64,000 nt of DNA from Candidatus Bealeia paramacronuclearis. Lineage in GTDB: Bacteria; Pseudomonadota; Alphaproteobacteria; UBA9655. The DNA lies in contig NZ_JAVHWZ010000002.1 of NCBI RefSeq assembly GCF_035607555.1, positions 62,001 to 126,000 on the forward strand. The letters are read 5' to 3'. This document shows, one piece after another, positions 26,720 through 38,717 of this stretch; the first letter of the stretch is position 1; the number at the start of each line of letters is the position of its first letter. The position numbers and the translations under genes were made by a program. The notes below the pieces were generated by a model. That model did not search any database and was not told where the DNA came from. It was given only the letters and a program-made list of their open reading frames with translations.

Positions 26720-27415
26720 TCACTGGTTCGCCCAGACAACTGCGCCGTTGATGACTTTTCCGTTAAAGGTGGCACCACGGCCTAATACCAATAAACCTTG
26801 GCGCCCTTGGAAAACCACATTTCCTGCAATTGTAGATTTACTATCAACGTAGAGTATTGGTTCCGTTTTCTTTAGATTTTTAAGATCATAAATAGTTCCT
26901 TGAATTGTCACGGAGATACTATCTCCAACATCAAATCCAAAGGATCCACTTTGTTTGTTTTGAAAAACAATGGTGATTCCACGAATGTGAGAATTTATCA
27001 GTTCTACCTTATTGGTATAAGCGATGAGACTGTTTAAAAATCGACTTCCTTCCGAAACAAGCGGCCCATAGACCGTAAAAGCTCCCTTTGCCGTTATTGT
27101 CTTTAATTCAACTGGACCATGTACCGTTGCATCTCCGATGTCTGATGCTTTGAGTGAAAGGGGGCCTGTCACCTTCAGATGAGATGCTTTTAACCCCTTT
27201 GCTGTGAGGGGGCCTGTCACCTCAAGCTTGCCGTTGACATTGAGTGTATCAAGGTCGGAGGGCCCATGAATTGTCAAATCGGAATGAGTTTTATGACTCA
27301 AATTGGTTGGTCCATAAAAAACTTTGGGGGTTAAACGGGCAGGTGTTAAATCCGTCGCATTAAGGGGTGATACCAGCGCCACAAGGGTAATAAATGAAAA
27401 GTATGAAAAATGCAT
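26720..27415 (-). CDS. Secreted beta-solenoid (polymer-forming-like) protein
   Basis: The protein has 231 residues. The signal peptide is MHFSYFSFITLVALVSPLNA. Residues about 30-130 show short repeats with the core V-x-G-P-L/V (FYGPTNLS, IHGPSDLDTL, VTGPLTAKG, VTGPLSLKA, VHGPVELKT, VYGPLVSEG), which predict a right-handed beta-solenoid. The C-terminal part has SIAG/VFQGRQGLLVLGRGATF, also solenoid-like. Bactofilins have a similar repeat but no signal peptide. The location is likely periplasm or cell surface. Function is unknown. Confidence 0.65.
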   Translation of the reverse strand: MHFSYFSFITLVALVSPLNATDLTPARLTPKVFYGPTNLSHKTHSDLTIHGPSDLDTLNVNGKLEVTGPLTAKGLKASHLKVTGPLSLKASDIGDATVHGPVELKTITAKGAFTVYGPLVSEGSRFLNSLIAYTNKVELINSHIRGITIVFQNKQSGSFGFDVGDSISVTIQGTIYDLKNLKKTEPILYVDSKSTIAGNVVFQGRQGLLVLGRGATFNGKVINGAVVWANQ

Positions 27416-27574
27416 AATCCACTCCGAATAGAATAATTAAAAATTAACTTACAGTTCAGGCTACCAGATTTTGAAAGAAAGTACAAACTTGGCAATTGCC
27501 CATTCATCAATTTCCTTAGAGAAAGAAGGGCACGATGCCATAAGAGCACTGTGCCACTCGACCCTTAAAAAAAC

Positions 27575-28234
27575 TCACTTCTCTTTAGGTGTTTCAGGGT
27601 TTTGGAAGGCAATGCCCTCTTTTTGCGCATAAGGATCCTCACCACGCTTGAGAGGCTTTTTGGTAGCTAGAATTTCGATAAAACTTTTCACCGATTTCAC
27701 CCCTTTGATCGCGCGGGCCTCTTTTAAGACGGCATCTAGTTCTTCACGACTTTGTGCGATTCCAAAGATGTAAATTGTCTTATCAAAAGTTCTTAGCGTA
27801 TAATTTTGGAAGGGGATTTTGTTATTGAGCATCATATTGGATTTCAATTTCGTGGTCATCCAAGCATCTCTTGTGAATTCATCAAATCCTTCGCCACCAC
27901 CGACTTTGAGTTCGTTAATAACTTGCTTGATACCAGAGACTTTTTTCAAAGCCTCCAAAACTTTTTTCTCTGTGAGTTGATCTTTAACATGACCCACAAG
28001 GAGGACTTTGCCATTGTAAACGGTCACATCAATGCCCGTAGCATCCGCTTTTTCCACAACCCATTTGTAGGTGATTTCAGAGCGAATGCGGTTGTCCCTC
28101 GCAACGCCATCAATGCCACGTGACTCTGTAGCGGCCGTTCCCACAACTGCAGTGCCGCCCACAATCAGTGGGACAAAGCATCCACTCAAAAGAACAGGAA
28201 GAGTTCCCAATGCGATTAATTTTTTTACAACCAT
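27575..28234 (-). CDS. BON-domain lipoprotein
   Basis: The protein has 219 residues. A lipobox is seen in LGTLPVLLSGCF (Cys about 19). Two BON domains follow: the first around ITYKWVVEKADATGIDVTVY, VLLVGHVKDQ and GIKQVINELKVG, the second around WMTTKLKSNMMLNNK, IYIFGIAQSREELD and GVKSVKSFIEIL. The family (OsmY/YraP/DolP) binds lipid and helps outer-membrane integrity. yraP also lies near yraN and rsmI in E. coli, and the same order is seen here with yraN 16 bases upstream, which supports an outer-membrane role. Confidence 0.88.
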   Translation of the reverse strand: MVVKKLIALGTLPVLLSGCFVPLIVGGTAVVGTAATESRGIDGVARDNRIRSEITYKWVVEKADATGIDVTVYNGKVLLVGHVKDQLTEKKVLEALKKVSGIKQVINELKVGGGEGFDEFTRDAWMTTKLKSNMMLNNKIPFQNYTLRTFDKTIYIFGIAQSREELDAVLKEARAIKGVKSVKSFIEILATKKPLKRGEDPYAQKEGIAFQNPETPKEK

Positions 28235-28250
28235 AATGCTCTCAACTCCT

Positions 28251-28682
28251 TTAAGACGTCATCCATGCGGATCGAATATGCTCTGGCCATCGCCAGGGCG
28301 CAATCAACACTACATCAAATCGAATGGTTTGAGGAGAGGGGCCTTTCCAATTTTGAAGGAAATATTCTCCCGCCCGTTCAATACGGCGTTTTTGATGGGG
28401 TGAGATAGATTCTGCTGCAATCGCTTTAGTCTTGCGTGCTTTGACTTCCACAAACACGAGGGAATCATTACGTTTGGCAATCAGATCGATCTCTCCCACA
28501 GGGGAGGCAAAACGGTGGTGTAAGATATGATAGCCTTTGAGTCTTAAATAATAAGCTGCGAGTTTTTCCGCAAACTGTCCCCATCTCCAAGCCCTCAGAC
28601 GTTTTTTAAAGCTTGTCTTGGAGATGGAGAGCCAAGGCGTAGAGTTCTTTTTTGCTTTTCCCGGTTTCATCTTTAAGGGCAC
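28251..28682 (-). CDS. yraN: YraN family (UPF0102) nuclease-fold protein
   Basis: The protein has 143 residues from the first ATG; an ATG at 28670 is an alternative. The family core is clear: GQFAEKLAAYYLRLKGYHIL, ASPVGEIDLIAKRNDSLVFV and EVKARKTKA, which hold the restriction-endonuclease-like catalytic residues (E, D, ExK). The cellular role is unsettled. The first 76 bases overlap the end of rsmI; the conserved core begins only after the overlap, so the true start may be later. Confidence 0.88.
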   Translation of the reverse strand: MPLKMKPGKAKKNSTPWLSISKTSFKKRLRAWRWGQFAEKLAAYYLRLKGYHILHHRFASPVGEIDLIAKRNDSLVFVEVKARKTKAIAAESISPHQKRRIERAGEYFLQNWKGPSPQTIRFDVVLIAPWRWPEHIRSAWMTS

Positions 28683-29430
28683 TGACGGCCTCCTTTGTTG
28701 AATACGATTTTAATAAAATTTTAAGACGTTTTTCAATCTCTTTTATTGAATTTTCATCGTCTTTGCCTTCGCCAGAAATCAAAAGCACCATTTCACCTTT
28801 GGGAGGGTTGGTTTCAATCGAATCGAAAAGATCTTGTAAAGACAGATGTCGGACTTCCTCAAATTTCTTGGTGATTTCTCGTACAAGAGCCGCATCCCTA
28901 TTTCCAAGAACCTCTAACGCATCTTTGATTGAGGCTCCAATTCGATGGGGGGACTCGAAGAAAACAAGAGTTGCGGGTAGATTTTTTAGATTGCGGAAAG
29001 CGTCTTGCCGGGCCTTGCTTTTATTAGGGAGAAATCCTCCGAAATAAAAAGGGTAGGGGGGGAGACCTGAAAGACAGAGTCCGGCCAAAACGGCGGAGGC
29101 CCCGGGAATAACTGTATAAGGAATTTGGAGACGTTGGCATTCAAGCACCAATTTATATCCAGGATCCGAAATCAATGGCATTCCCGCGTCCGTAATCAAA
29201 GAAATGGATTCACCTTGGAGGAGCTTTTCTAAAAGCTTGGGACGCGCTCCTTCAGCATTATGATCGTGATAGGGAAAAAGAGGGCTATCAATTCCAAGAC
29301 TAACAAGAAACGGTTTTGATGTACGGGTGTCCTCACACGCGATTAAATCTGAGGCCTTCAGCATTTCAATCGCGCGCAATGTTATATCCCCCCTATTTCC
29401 AATGGGGGTGGCAACCAAATAAAGTGGCAT
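28606..29430 (-). CDS. rsmI: 16S rRNA 2'-O-methyltransferase RsmI
   Basis: The protein has 274 residues. It methylates the ribose of C1402 in 16S rRNA using SAM. Family motifs: LYLVATPIGNRGDITLRA at the N-terminus, ACEDTRTSKPFL, SLITDAGMPLISDPGYKLV and VIPGASAVLAGLCLSGLP. It is divergent from the LpoA-like gene (59 bases between starts), an arrangement common in alphaproteobacteria, and overlaps yraN downstream. Confidence 0.95.
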   Translation of the reverse strand: MPLYLVATPIGNRGDITLRAIEMLKASDLIACEDTRTSKPFLVSLGIDSPLFPYHDHNAEGARPKLLEKLLQGESISLITDAGMPLISDPGYKLVLECQRLQIPYTVIPGASAVLAGLCLSGLPPYPFYFGGFLPNKSKARQDAFRNLKNLPATLVFFESPHRIGASIKDALEVLGNRDAALVREITKKFEEVRHLSLQDLFDSIETNPPKGEMVLLISGEGKDDENSIKEIEKRLKILLKSYSTKEAVSALKDETGKSKKELYALALHLQDKL

Positions 29431-29489
29431 TTACTTCACTCACTGAAAAGGATAGGCTCCTATCATGCCAAACTTTCAGAGGATTAGGA

Positions 29490-32834
<3,345 letters not shown>

Positions 32835-32843
<9 letters not shown>

Positions 32844-33437
32844 AGAAAATAATTTCTTTTTTTCTTCTAATGTGTCCTTAATAATGTCTTGATAATGATC
32901 GTATTCTGGTAAAAAAATAATGGTGGAAAAAAGCTGTTCGGCAAGAGTTACATGATGTTCTTCAAACTTTTCATCTTTATTTGCGAGAAGCCATCCAAAG
33001 CTCTCATATCCGCTGAGATGAACGCGAGCTTGAAATCCTGTTGCACGTAGTCGATGAATCAGTGAGCATGAATAATCTTGAACGATACTATTATCATTTG
33101 TCTTCATACTGTGTTGATGTTTTACATTCGTCAATGCGGTTTGGGCGACACGATGAAATTTCGTTTCTTTGAAAATATTAGAAATTAACGTCTCAAGTTC
33201 TGCTACGGTTTGATTTTCATCTGACACAAGCAATGCAATTTTGTGACAGATATCGTCATCATTTTCTCCTGGGAGAAAACTTTTTTGAATGTCTTCCCAA
33301 GAATGCTTTTTTTTGTTGAGCACTTTTGACGAGGTGATGTTTTCTTCCTTAAGAAATTTTTTATTAAACATTGCATCAAGCGGTTGAGAAAGAAAGAAGG
33401 GCACACTTAAAGCAAGAGAAGAGATCAAAATACGCAT
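32835..33437 (-). CDS. Secreted protein of unknown function
   Basis: The protein has 200 residues from ATG 33437 (an in-frame ATG at 33446 is possible). The signal peptide is MRILISSLALSVPFFLSQPL then DAMFNKK. The mature part is helical and charged. The segment DYSCSLIHRLRATGFQARVH followed by LSGYESFGW faintly recalls a transglutaminase core, but the usual Cys position and a clear His/Asp are not evident, so I do not call it. It stands between ligA and polA and fits the window's set of signal-bearing orphans. Confidence 0.55.
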
Positions 33438-33509
33438 AGACAACATCCTGTGTTAAAATCAAATAAAATTTAAACCTGATTATATCTAATAATTTTTTGA
33501 TTTAAGTTG

Positions 33510-36233
33510 TCAATGGGCTTCTTCCCAATTGTCTCCAATCCCAATTCCAATCACGAGTGGAATTGAAAGAAAACAAATAGAAGACATGACTTTCTGAATG
33601 ATATTTTTTGTGGGCTCAAGATCTTTTTCCAAGACTTCAAAGACCAACTCGTCGTGCACTTGCAAAATCATTTTCGCATCAAGGTTTTTTTCTTTTAAAA
33701 GAGGAGGGATGCGAATCATGGCTTTTTTCATGATATCTGCATTGGTGCCTTGAAGCGGCGCGTTGATCGCTTGTCGTTCGGCAAAGCCGCGCTTGTTAAA
33801 ATCGCGATCGTGAATTCCAGGCACATAAACGCGTCTTCCGAAAAGTGTCTTGACATACCCTTTTTCTCGACCTTCTCGTTTTTTCAGCTCCATATAATCG
33901 TTAATTCCTGGATAAAGCTCAAAGTAAAGCTTCATATAATGGGCGGCTTCAGTTTTTGTGACACCTAATTGCTTGGCAAGACCAAAAGAACTGATGCCGT
34001 AAATGATGCCGAAATTAATGGCTTTGGCCTTTCTGCGTAAGGAGGAATCAACTTGATCTTGAGGAACTCCAAAAACTTGGGCGGCCGTTGTGGTGTGAAT
34101 ATCTTTGCCTTCGAGAAAAGCCCTTTTCAAAGACTCAATATTAGCCATATCCGCAAGCAGTCGCAGTTCAATCTGAGAATAGTCGGCAGAGAGGATCTTG
34201 TGTCCACTTTCGGCAATAAAGGCGCGGCGGATTTTTTTGCCTTCCTCTGTTCTGATGGGAATGTTCTGTAAATTCGGATCAGACGAAGACAATCGTCCCG
34301 TATTTGTAATCGTTTGGGAAAACGAAGTGTGAACGCGGCCCGTCCGTGGATCAATTTGTTGAATGAGGGCATCCGTATACGTGCTTTTGAGCTTTGAAAA
34401 TTGTCGCCATTCAAGGATGCGATCGGCAATTTCATAGCCTTGGTTGGAGAGGTCTTCTAAAATGTCGGCTGAGGTGCTAAAAGCTCCGGTTTTGCCTTTT
34501 TGGCCGCTGGGAAGGCCTAAATTTTGGAATAATACTTCGCTCAATTGTTTGGGCGAACCCACATTAAAAATAACGCCCGCCTGTTCTTGAATTTGCTTTT
34601 CTAAAATCTCAAGGCGTCCGCCAAATTCATGGCTCAGTTCTTTTAAGGATTTTGCATTGACTTTGACGCCAGTCTTTTCCATCTCAACCAAAACGGGGAC
34701 AAGAGGACGGTCGAGGGATTCATAAATGCTAAGCAAATGCTCACTCAAAAGTCGAGGCTTTAGAGTTTGATGTAATTGGAGCGTGATGTCCGCATCTTCG
34801 GCGGCATATTCGCAGGCTTTGTCTAAAGGCACATCGGCAAAGCTGATTTTTTTGCTGGCCGTGCCCGTCACATCTTTATAGGAAATGGCAGTCACATCAA
34901 AATGAAGTTTAGCTAATTCGTCCATGCCGTGGCCATGTTGTGCGCCATCCAAAACATAAGAAATCAGCATCGTATCATCAAGGGAAGTAATATTAAGGCC
35001 ATAGCGACTTAATACTAACATATCGTATTTAATGTTTTGCCCAATTTTGAGGATCCCGGGATTTTCAAGAATGGGTTTGAGTTGAGCCAAAACATAATTG
35101 AGGGGAAGTTGTTCGGGAACCTCTCCCTGATTTAAAAGATCTCGTGGCGGTAGATTGTGACCTACGGGAATATAGCAGGCTTCATGGGCATTAAGAGAAA
35201 GGGAGATACCAACAAGATCGGCCGCTAAGGCATTTAAAGACGTTGTTTCCGTATCAACCGCAACAAAACCTTGGACACGAATGCGTTTGATCCAGGATTC
35301 GAGCTGAGGTTTCTCAAGAATCAATTCATACTTTCGTTCGGAAGGCGGCGTTTTTTTAGACTCTTCCTTTTGGCGGGAAAGTCGTCCCAAGAGATTTGTA
35401 AAATTTTGGGTCCTTAAAAAAGAGGCGATTTTTTCATCATCCACTTGAGGAAGCGCAAATTCAGAGAGCATTTTTTCAACGGGAACATCAGCTTTTAATG
35501 TTACCAACTGTTGGGAAATGAGCGCTGACTCTTTATTATTGTGAAGGGTTTCGCGACGCTTGGGTTGCTTAATACTTTCAAGGTTTTGATAAAGAATTTC
35601 AAGGTCGCCAAAGGTGTTGATAAGTTCTGCTGCGGTCTTGACCCCAATTCCAGGAACGCCTGGAATATTATCGGAAGTATCCCCTGCCAAAGCTTGAACA
35701 TCACGGACCTTATCGGGGGTAACACCAAACTTTTCAAAAACCTCAGAGGCCCCGATAGGTTTGTTTTTCATCGGATCCCAGAGGCGGATTCCCACATCTA
35801 CAAGTTGCATCAAGTCTTTGTCTGAAGAGACGATGGTGACTTCAGCGCCTTGAGCTTGGGCGGCGCGTGCGTAAGTAGCAATCAAGTCATCGGCCTCAAA
35901 TCCGCGCATCTCAATTTGCGGTACGTTGAAGGCTTCGCAGGCTTCGCGAATAAGTGGAAATTGAGGGATGAGTTCAGGCGGTGTTTCAACACGATTGGCT
36001 TTATATTGAGGGTAAATTTCATTGCGGAAATTCTCACGTGCCGAGTCAAAAACGACAACAATATGATCCGGTTTTATCTCTTTCAAAAGCTTGATGAGCA
36101 TATTGGTAAATCCCAAAACTGCCCCCACGGGCGTTCCATCCGGGCGGCTTAAGGGCGGAAGGGCATGAAAGGCGCGAAAGATATAGCCAGAGCCATCAAT
36201 AAGATAGAGGTGTTTAAGGGGGATTTCGGTCAT
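33510..36233 (-). CDS. polA: DNA polymerase I
   Basis: The enzyme has 907 residues and all three activities look present. 5' nuclease: FEADDLIATYARAA and GDTSDNIPGVPGIGVKTAAE. 3'-5' proofreading exonuclease: VAVDTETTSLNALAADL with the D-x-E, and later KIGQNIKYDMLVLSRYG. Polymerase A: ILSADYSQIELRLLA (motif A), RRKAKAINFGIIYGIS (motif B) and LQVHDELVFEV (motif C). It overlaps the EamA gene upstream by ATGA and is the last gene of a four-gene operon. Confidence 0.96.
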   Translation of the reverse strand: MTEIPLKHLYLIDGSGYIFRAFHALPPLSRPDGTPVGAVLGFTNMLIKLLKEIKPDHIVVVFDSARENFRNEIYPQYKANRVETPPELIPQFPLIREACEAFNVPQIEMRGFEADDLIATYARAAQAQGAEVTIVSSDKDLMQLVDVGIRLWDPMKNKPIGASEVFEKFGVTPDKVRDVQALAGDTSDNIPGVPGIGVKTAAELINTFGDLEILYQNLESIKQPKRRETLHNNKESALISQQLVTLKADVPVEKMLSEFALPQVDDEKIASFLRTQNFTNLLGRLSRQKEESKKTPPSERKYELILEKPQLESWIKRIRVQGFVAVDTETTSLNALAADLVGISLSLNAHEACYIPVGHNLPPRDLLNQGEVPEQLPLNYVLAQLKPILENPGILKIGQNIKYDMLVLSRYGLNITSLDDTMLISYVLDGAQHGHGMDELAKLHFDVTAISYKDVTGTASKKISFADVPLDKACEYAAEDADITLQLHQTLKPRLLSEHLLSIYESLDRPLVPVLVEMEKTGVKVNAKSLKELSHEFGGRLEILEKQIQEQAGVIFNVGSPKQLSEVLFQNLGLPSGQKGKTGAFSTSADILEDLSNQGYEIADRILEWRQFSKLKSTYTDALIQQIDPRTGRVHTSFSQTITNTGRLSSSDPNLQNIPIRTEEGKKIRRAFIAESGHKILSADYSQIELRLLADMANIESLKRAFLEGKDIHTTTAAQVFGVPQDQVDSSLRRKAKAINFGIIYGISSFGLAKQLGVTKTEAAHYMKLYFELYPGINDYMELKKREGREKGYVKTLFGRRVYVPGIHDRDFNKRGFAERQAINAPLQGTNADIMKKAMIRIPPLLKEKNLDAKMILQVHDELVFEVLEKDLEPTKNIIQKVMSSICFLSIPLVIGIGIGDNWEEAH

Positions 36234-37162
36234 GAGACCCTCTTAAAAAATTGTTTTATTGCTGTGGCTTTTAAAATAATAAGGCCCGATGAAATGACAA
36301 GGGTTGTCCCAAAAATTCGCGGTAATGTCCATTCCATCCCTTCAAAAAGAGCGGAGACGTTCATGGCAATAACGGGTGCTAACACAAAGAAATAGTTGGC
36401 TTTTCCAACACCCCAGGCCTGAAGAAAAAGATTATAACTTACAAAAACAAATCCTGAGAGGAAAAAGCTGAGATAAAAAAGTGAGATCAAAAATTCAGGT
36501 TCCCAGAACCATAAGAAAGAGCGGCCCGAAAGGAAATAAACGAGTCCATTAAAAAAGGCTCCCGTCAAAAGTCCATAGGCCGTTCCTTGGATTACGGTGA
36601 GGGGCAGTTTTTTGAGATGCACGGAAAGAAGGGAGCCTACGGATGCAAAGCTCAAGCACATCAAAATAAAACTAAAACCAACCATTTCCCGTGTTGAAAT
36701 TTCAATTTTGCTAAAGGTGTTATTATTATCTAGCGCAAATAGAAGTCCAATTAAACTTAAACATCCTGAGACCAAAATCGTTTTTTGAACAGGTTTTTTG
36801 TTCCAGAAAGAGTCAAGGAGAGAACTTGGAATCATCAGCAGAGACAGACCCATGGCCACAATGCCTGAAGGTAAATAATCCACCGCCTTGTAACAGCACC
36901 AGGTATTGAGATAATAAAATGTGATTCCAAATGCCGCAAGCCAGGGAAGATTGGCGACAGGGAACTTTTGGAATTTTTCACCTTTGAACTTTGAGAAGAG
37001 AAGAAGCCCCAGGCCTGAAATCAAAAATCGGTAAAAAACGGCAAGGTCTGCAGGGACATATTGAACCTGTATGCGAACAAAGATCCAACTAGAACCAGCG
37101 AAAAGAAGTGAAAAAACAAACAAAATATGAAGTTTTGAGAACTTCGAAAAAAAACCATTCAT
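36230..37162 (-). CDS. EamA/DMT-type transporter
   Basis: The protein has 310 residues from ATG 37162, which overlaps the stop of the DUF3572 gene (ATGA); an upstream in-frame start would overlap that gene far more. About ten transmembrane helices form two EamA halves (FAGSSWIFVRIQVQYVPADL, YLPSGIVAMGLSLLMIPSSL, then the second half with FVSYNLFLQAWGVGKANYFF and LAPVIAMNVSALFEG). The family exports or exchanges small metabolites. Overlaps on both sides show a tight operon with polA. Confidence 0.83.
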   Translation of the reverse strand: MNGFFSKFSKLHILFVFSLLFAGSSWIFVRIQVQYVPADLAVFYRFLISGLGLLLFSKFKGEKFQKFPVANLPWLAAFGITFYYLNTWCCYKAVDYLPSGIVAMGLSLLMIPSSLLDSFWNKKPVQKTILVSGCLSLIGLLFALDNNNTFSKIEISTREMVGFSFILMCLSFASVGSLLSVHLKKLPLTVIQGTAYGLLTGAFFNGLVYFLSGRSFLWFWEPEFLISLFYLSFFLSGFVFVSYNLFLQAWGVGKANYFFVLAPVIAMNVSALFEGMEWTLPRIFGTTLVISSGLIILKATAIKQFFKRVS

Positions 37163-37434
37163 ACTGAAATGTGCATACCTCCGGGCAGGGCAATTCGGGC
37201 TTTGATAAGCGTTTCGGGACTGATTTCTGCCAGATTGCAAAAGGAGAGTAAGGTTTTGTCGTCTTCTAAAATAACATCCAAGACACCCCCCAAAAGCTCG
37301 GGTTCATGGGCGCGTTTTTTAAGATCATTTAAAGAAAGCCCACTTTGGTTGACGAATTGATTTAAGAGTTCCTCATGTTTTGCCAAAAAGGCGAGTGCTT
37401 GAAGTGCTAGAGTTTCTGCATGCTTTTGATCCAC
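37159..37434 (-). CDS. DUF3572 family protein
   Basis: A 91-residue alphaproteobacterial family protein: ETLALQALAFLAKHEELLNQ at the start, then FVNQSGLSLNDLKKRAHEPE, VLDVILEDDKTLLSFC and SPETLIKARIALPGG. Function is unknown. It overlaps the zeta-subunit gene by one base and the EamA gene by four, so it is translated in a coupled operon. It is a useful lineage marker. Confidence 0.82.
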   Translation of the reverse strand: MDQKHAETLALQALAFLAKHEELLNQFVNQSGLSLNDLKKRAHEPELLGGVLDVILEDDKTLLSFCNLAEISPETLIKARIALPGGMHISV

Positions 37435-37769
37435 TAAACAATTCCTTCTTCCAGTGCAATTTCTTCTCTGGCCTGATCATGGCAGTTTAGAAGCGCTTTT
37501 TCAAGTCGATGTTGGCTGCAATCAATTTGTATTTTTTCAAGATCAAAATGTATTTTTGAAATAAGCCCCGCATCCCCGGCACTTGAGAAATAAATGCTTA
37601 TGACCATTTGTGCATAAGCTTCTGCTGCCTCTTCATCATAACCCAAAATATCTTGGGCAATCCAAAGGCCAAAAAGATGATTTCGCCTTGACGTGACCCG
37701 AAACATCATCTCTTCATCGTGATGATATTTGGCCTCAAAAGCAAGCTTGCGCTGATTAAATCCGTCCAC
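37434..37769 (-). CDS. F1-ATPase inhibitor zeta subunit (DUF1476)
   Basis: A 111-residue protein with a GTG start behind GGGAGG. It matches the alphaproteobacterial DUF1476 family: FNQRKLAFEAKYHHDEEMMF, RVTSRRNHLFGLWIAQ, and EEAAEAYAQMVISIYFSSAG. In Paracoccus the family member is the zeta subunit, whose N-terminal basic helix blocks F1 ATP hydrolysis. Here the basic/His-rich N-terminus is kept. For a cell that imports host ATP through Tlc, blocking wasteful hydrolysis would make sense (inference). First gene of the polA operon. Confidence 0.85.
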   Translation of the reverse strand: MDGFNQRKLAFEAKYHHDEEMMFRVTSRRNHLFGLWIAQDILGYDEEAAEAYAQMVISIYFSSAGDAGLISKIHFDLEKIQIDCSQHRLEKALLNCHDQAREEIALEEGIV

Positions 37770-37861
37770 TCATAGCCTCCCATCGGCATTTTATTTTTGT
37801 GAGTGCATTCTACTGAAGTTCATTTTAGTATCAAGCGACAAATTCATAAAGGGGAATAATT

Positions 37862-38602
37862 GTGGCGGAAAATGAGATCGACTTTGGATATGAACGCATT
37901 CAAAAAAAAGAGAAAGCGGAGCGTGTGAAATCACTTTTTCGAAATGTGGCCTCCAAATATGATTTGATGAATGATCTCATGAGCGGGGGGCTTCACCGAA
38001 TTTGGAAACATGAATTTGCGAAGGCACTTCCTTATCGTGGTGGAAATACTTATCTTGATGTGGCTGGCGGTACCGGGGATATTGCGACTCTTATTTTAAA
38101 AAATCTTGAGAAATATGGACTTCAAGGACGTGTGATTATTTCTGATATTAATGAAGGAATGCTTGAGGAAGGATTACGTCGTGCACCAAATTTGTCGTTG
38201 GATTGGACCTGCGGAGATGCCGAATCCTTACCGTTTCCTGATAATTTTATGGACGTCTATACCATTGCTTTTGGATTGAGAAATGTCACTGACAAAAACA
38301 AGGCCCTTCAAGAGGCTTTCCGCGTTTTAAAACCAGGTGGAAAATTTTATTGCCTGGAATTTAGCAAAGTCCGGGATTGCCTCAGTCCTTTTTATGACCT
38401 TTATTCTTTTAAAATCGTCCCTAAAATTGGCAGAATTGTTGCTCAAGATGAAAATGCCTATCGCTATTTGGTGGAAAGTATTCGCATGTTCCCTAATCAA
38501 GAAACACTCAAGTCCATGATTGAGAACGCTGGGTTTCAAGCGACCAGTTACAAAAACCTCTCTCAAGGCATTGTGGCCATTCATGAAGGACGGAAAGGTT
38601 AG
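37862..38602 (+). CDS. ubiE: Ubiquinone/menaquinone C-methyltransferase UbiE
   Basis: The protein has 246 residues with a GTG start behind AAAGGGGA. It methylates the ring in ubiquinone synthesis with SAM. The family opening is clear (VKSLFRNVASKYDLMNDLMS, GLHRIWKHEFAKAL). Motif I is YLDVAGGTGDIATLI, the acidic position is in IISDINEGML, and DAESLPFPDNFMDVYTIAFG and VLKPGGKFYCLEFSKV follow. Complete; supports aerobic respiration. Confidence 0.95.
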   Translation: MAENEIDFGYERIQKKEKAERVKSLFRNVASKYDLMNDLMSGGLHRIWKHEFAKALPYRGGNTYLDVAGGTGDIATLILKNLEKYGLQGRVIISDINEGMLEEGLRRAPNLSLDWTCGDAESLPFPDNFMDVYTIAFGLRNVTDKNKALQEAFRVLKPGGKFYCLEFSKVRDCLSPFYDLYSFKIVPKIGRIVAQDENAYRYLVESIRMFPNQETLKSMIENAGFQATSYKNLSQGIVAIHEGRKG

Positions 38603-38717
38603 TTCATTTCCCTGTATTGGCACAGCCTTGAGCTTGGGGGGGATATTTTCTAAACGACTTTGGAACACCATTATTTGGCACAGATCTCGCATATAAATCA
38701 TCAAATGAATAAGAAAG

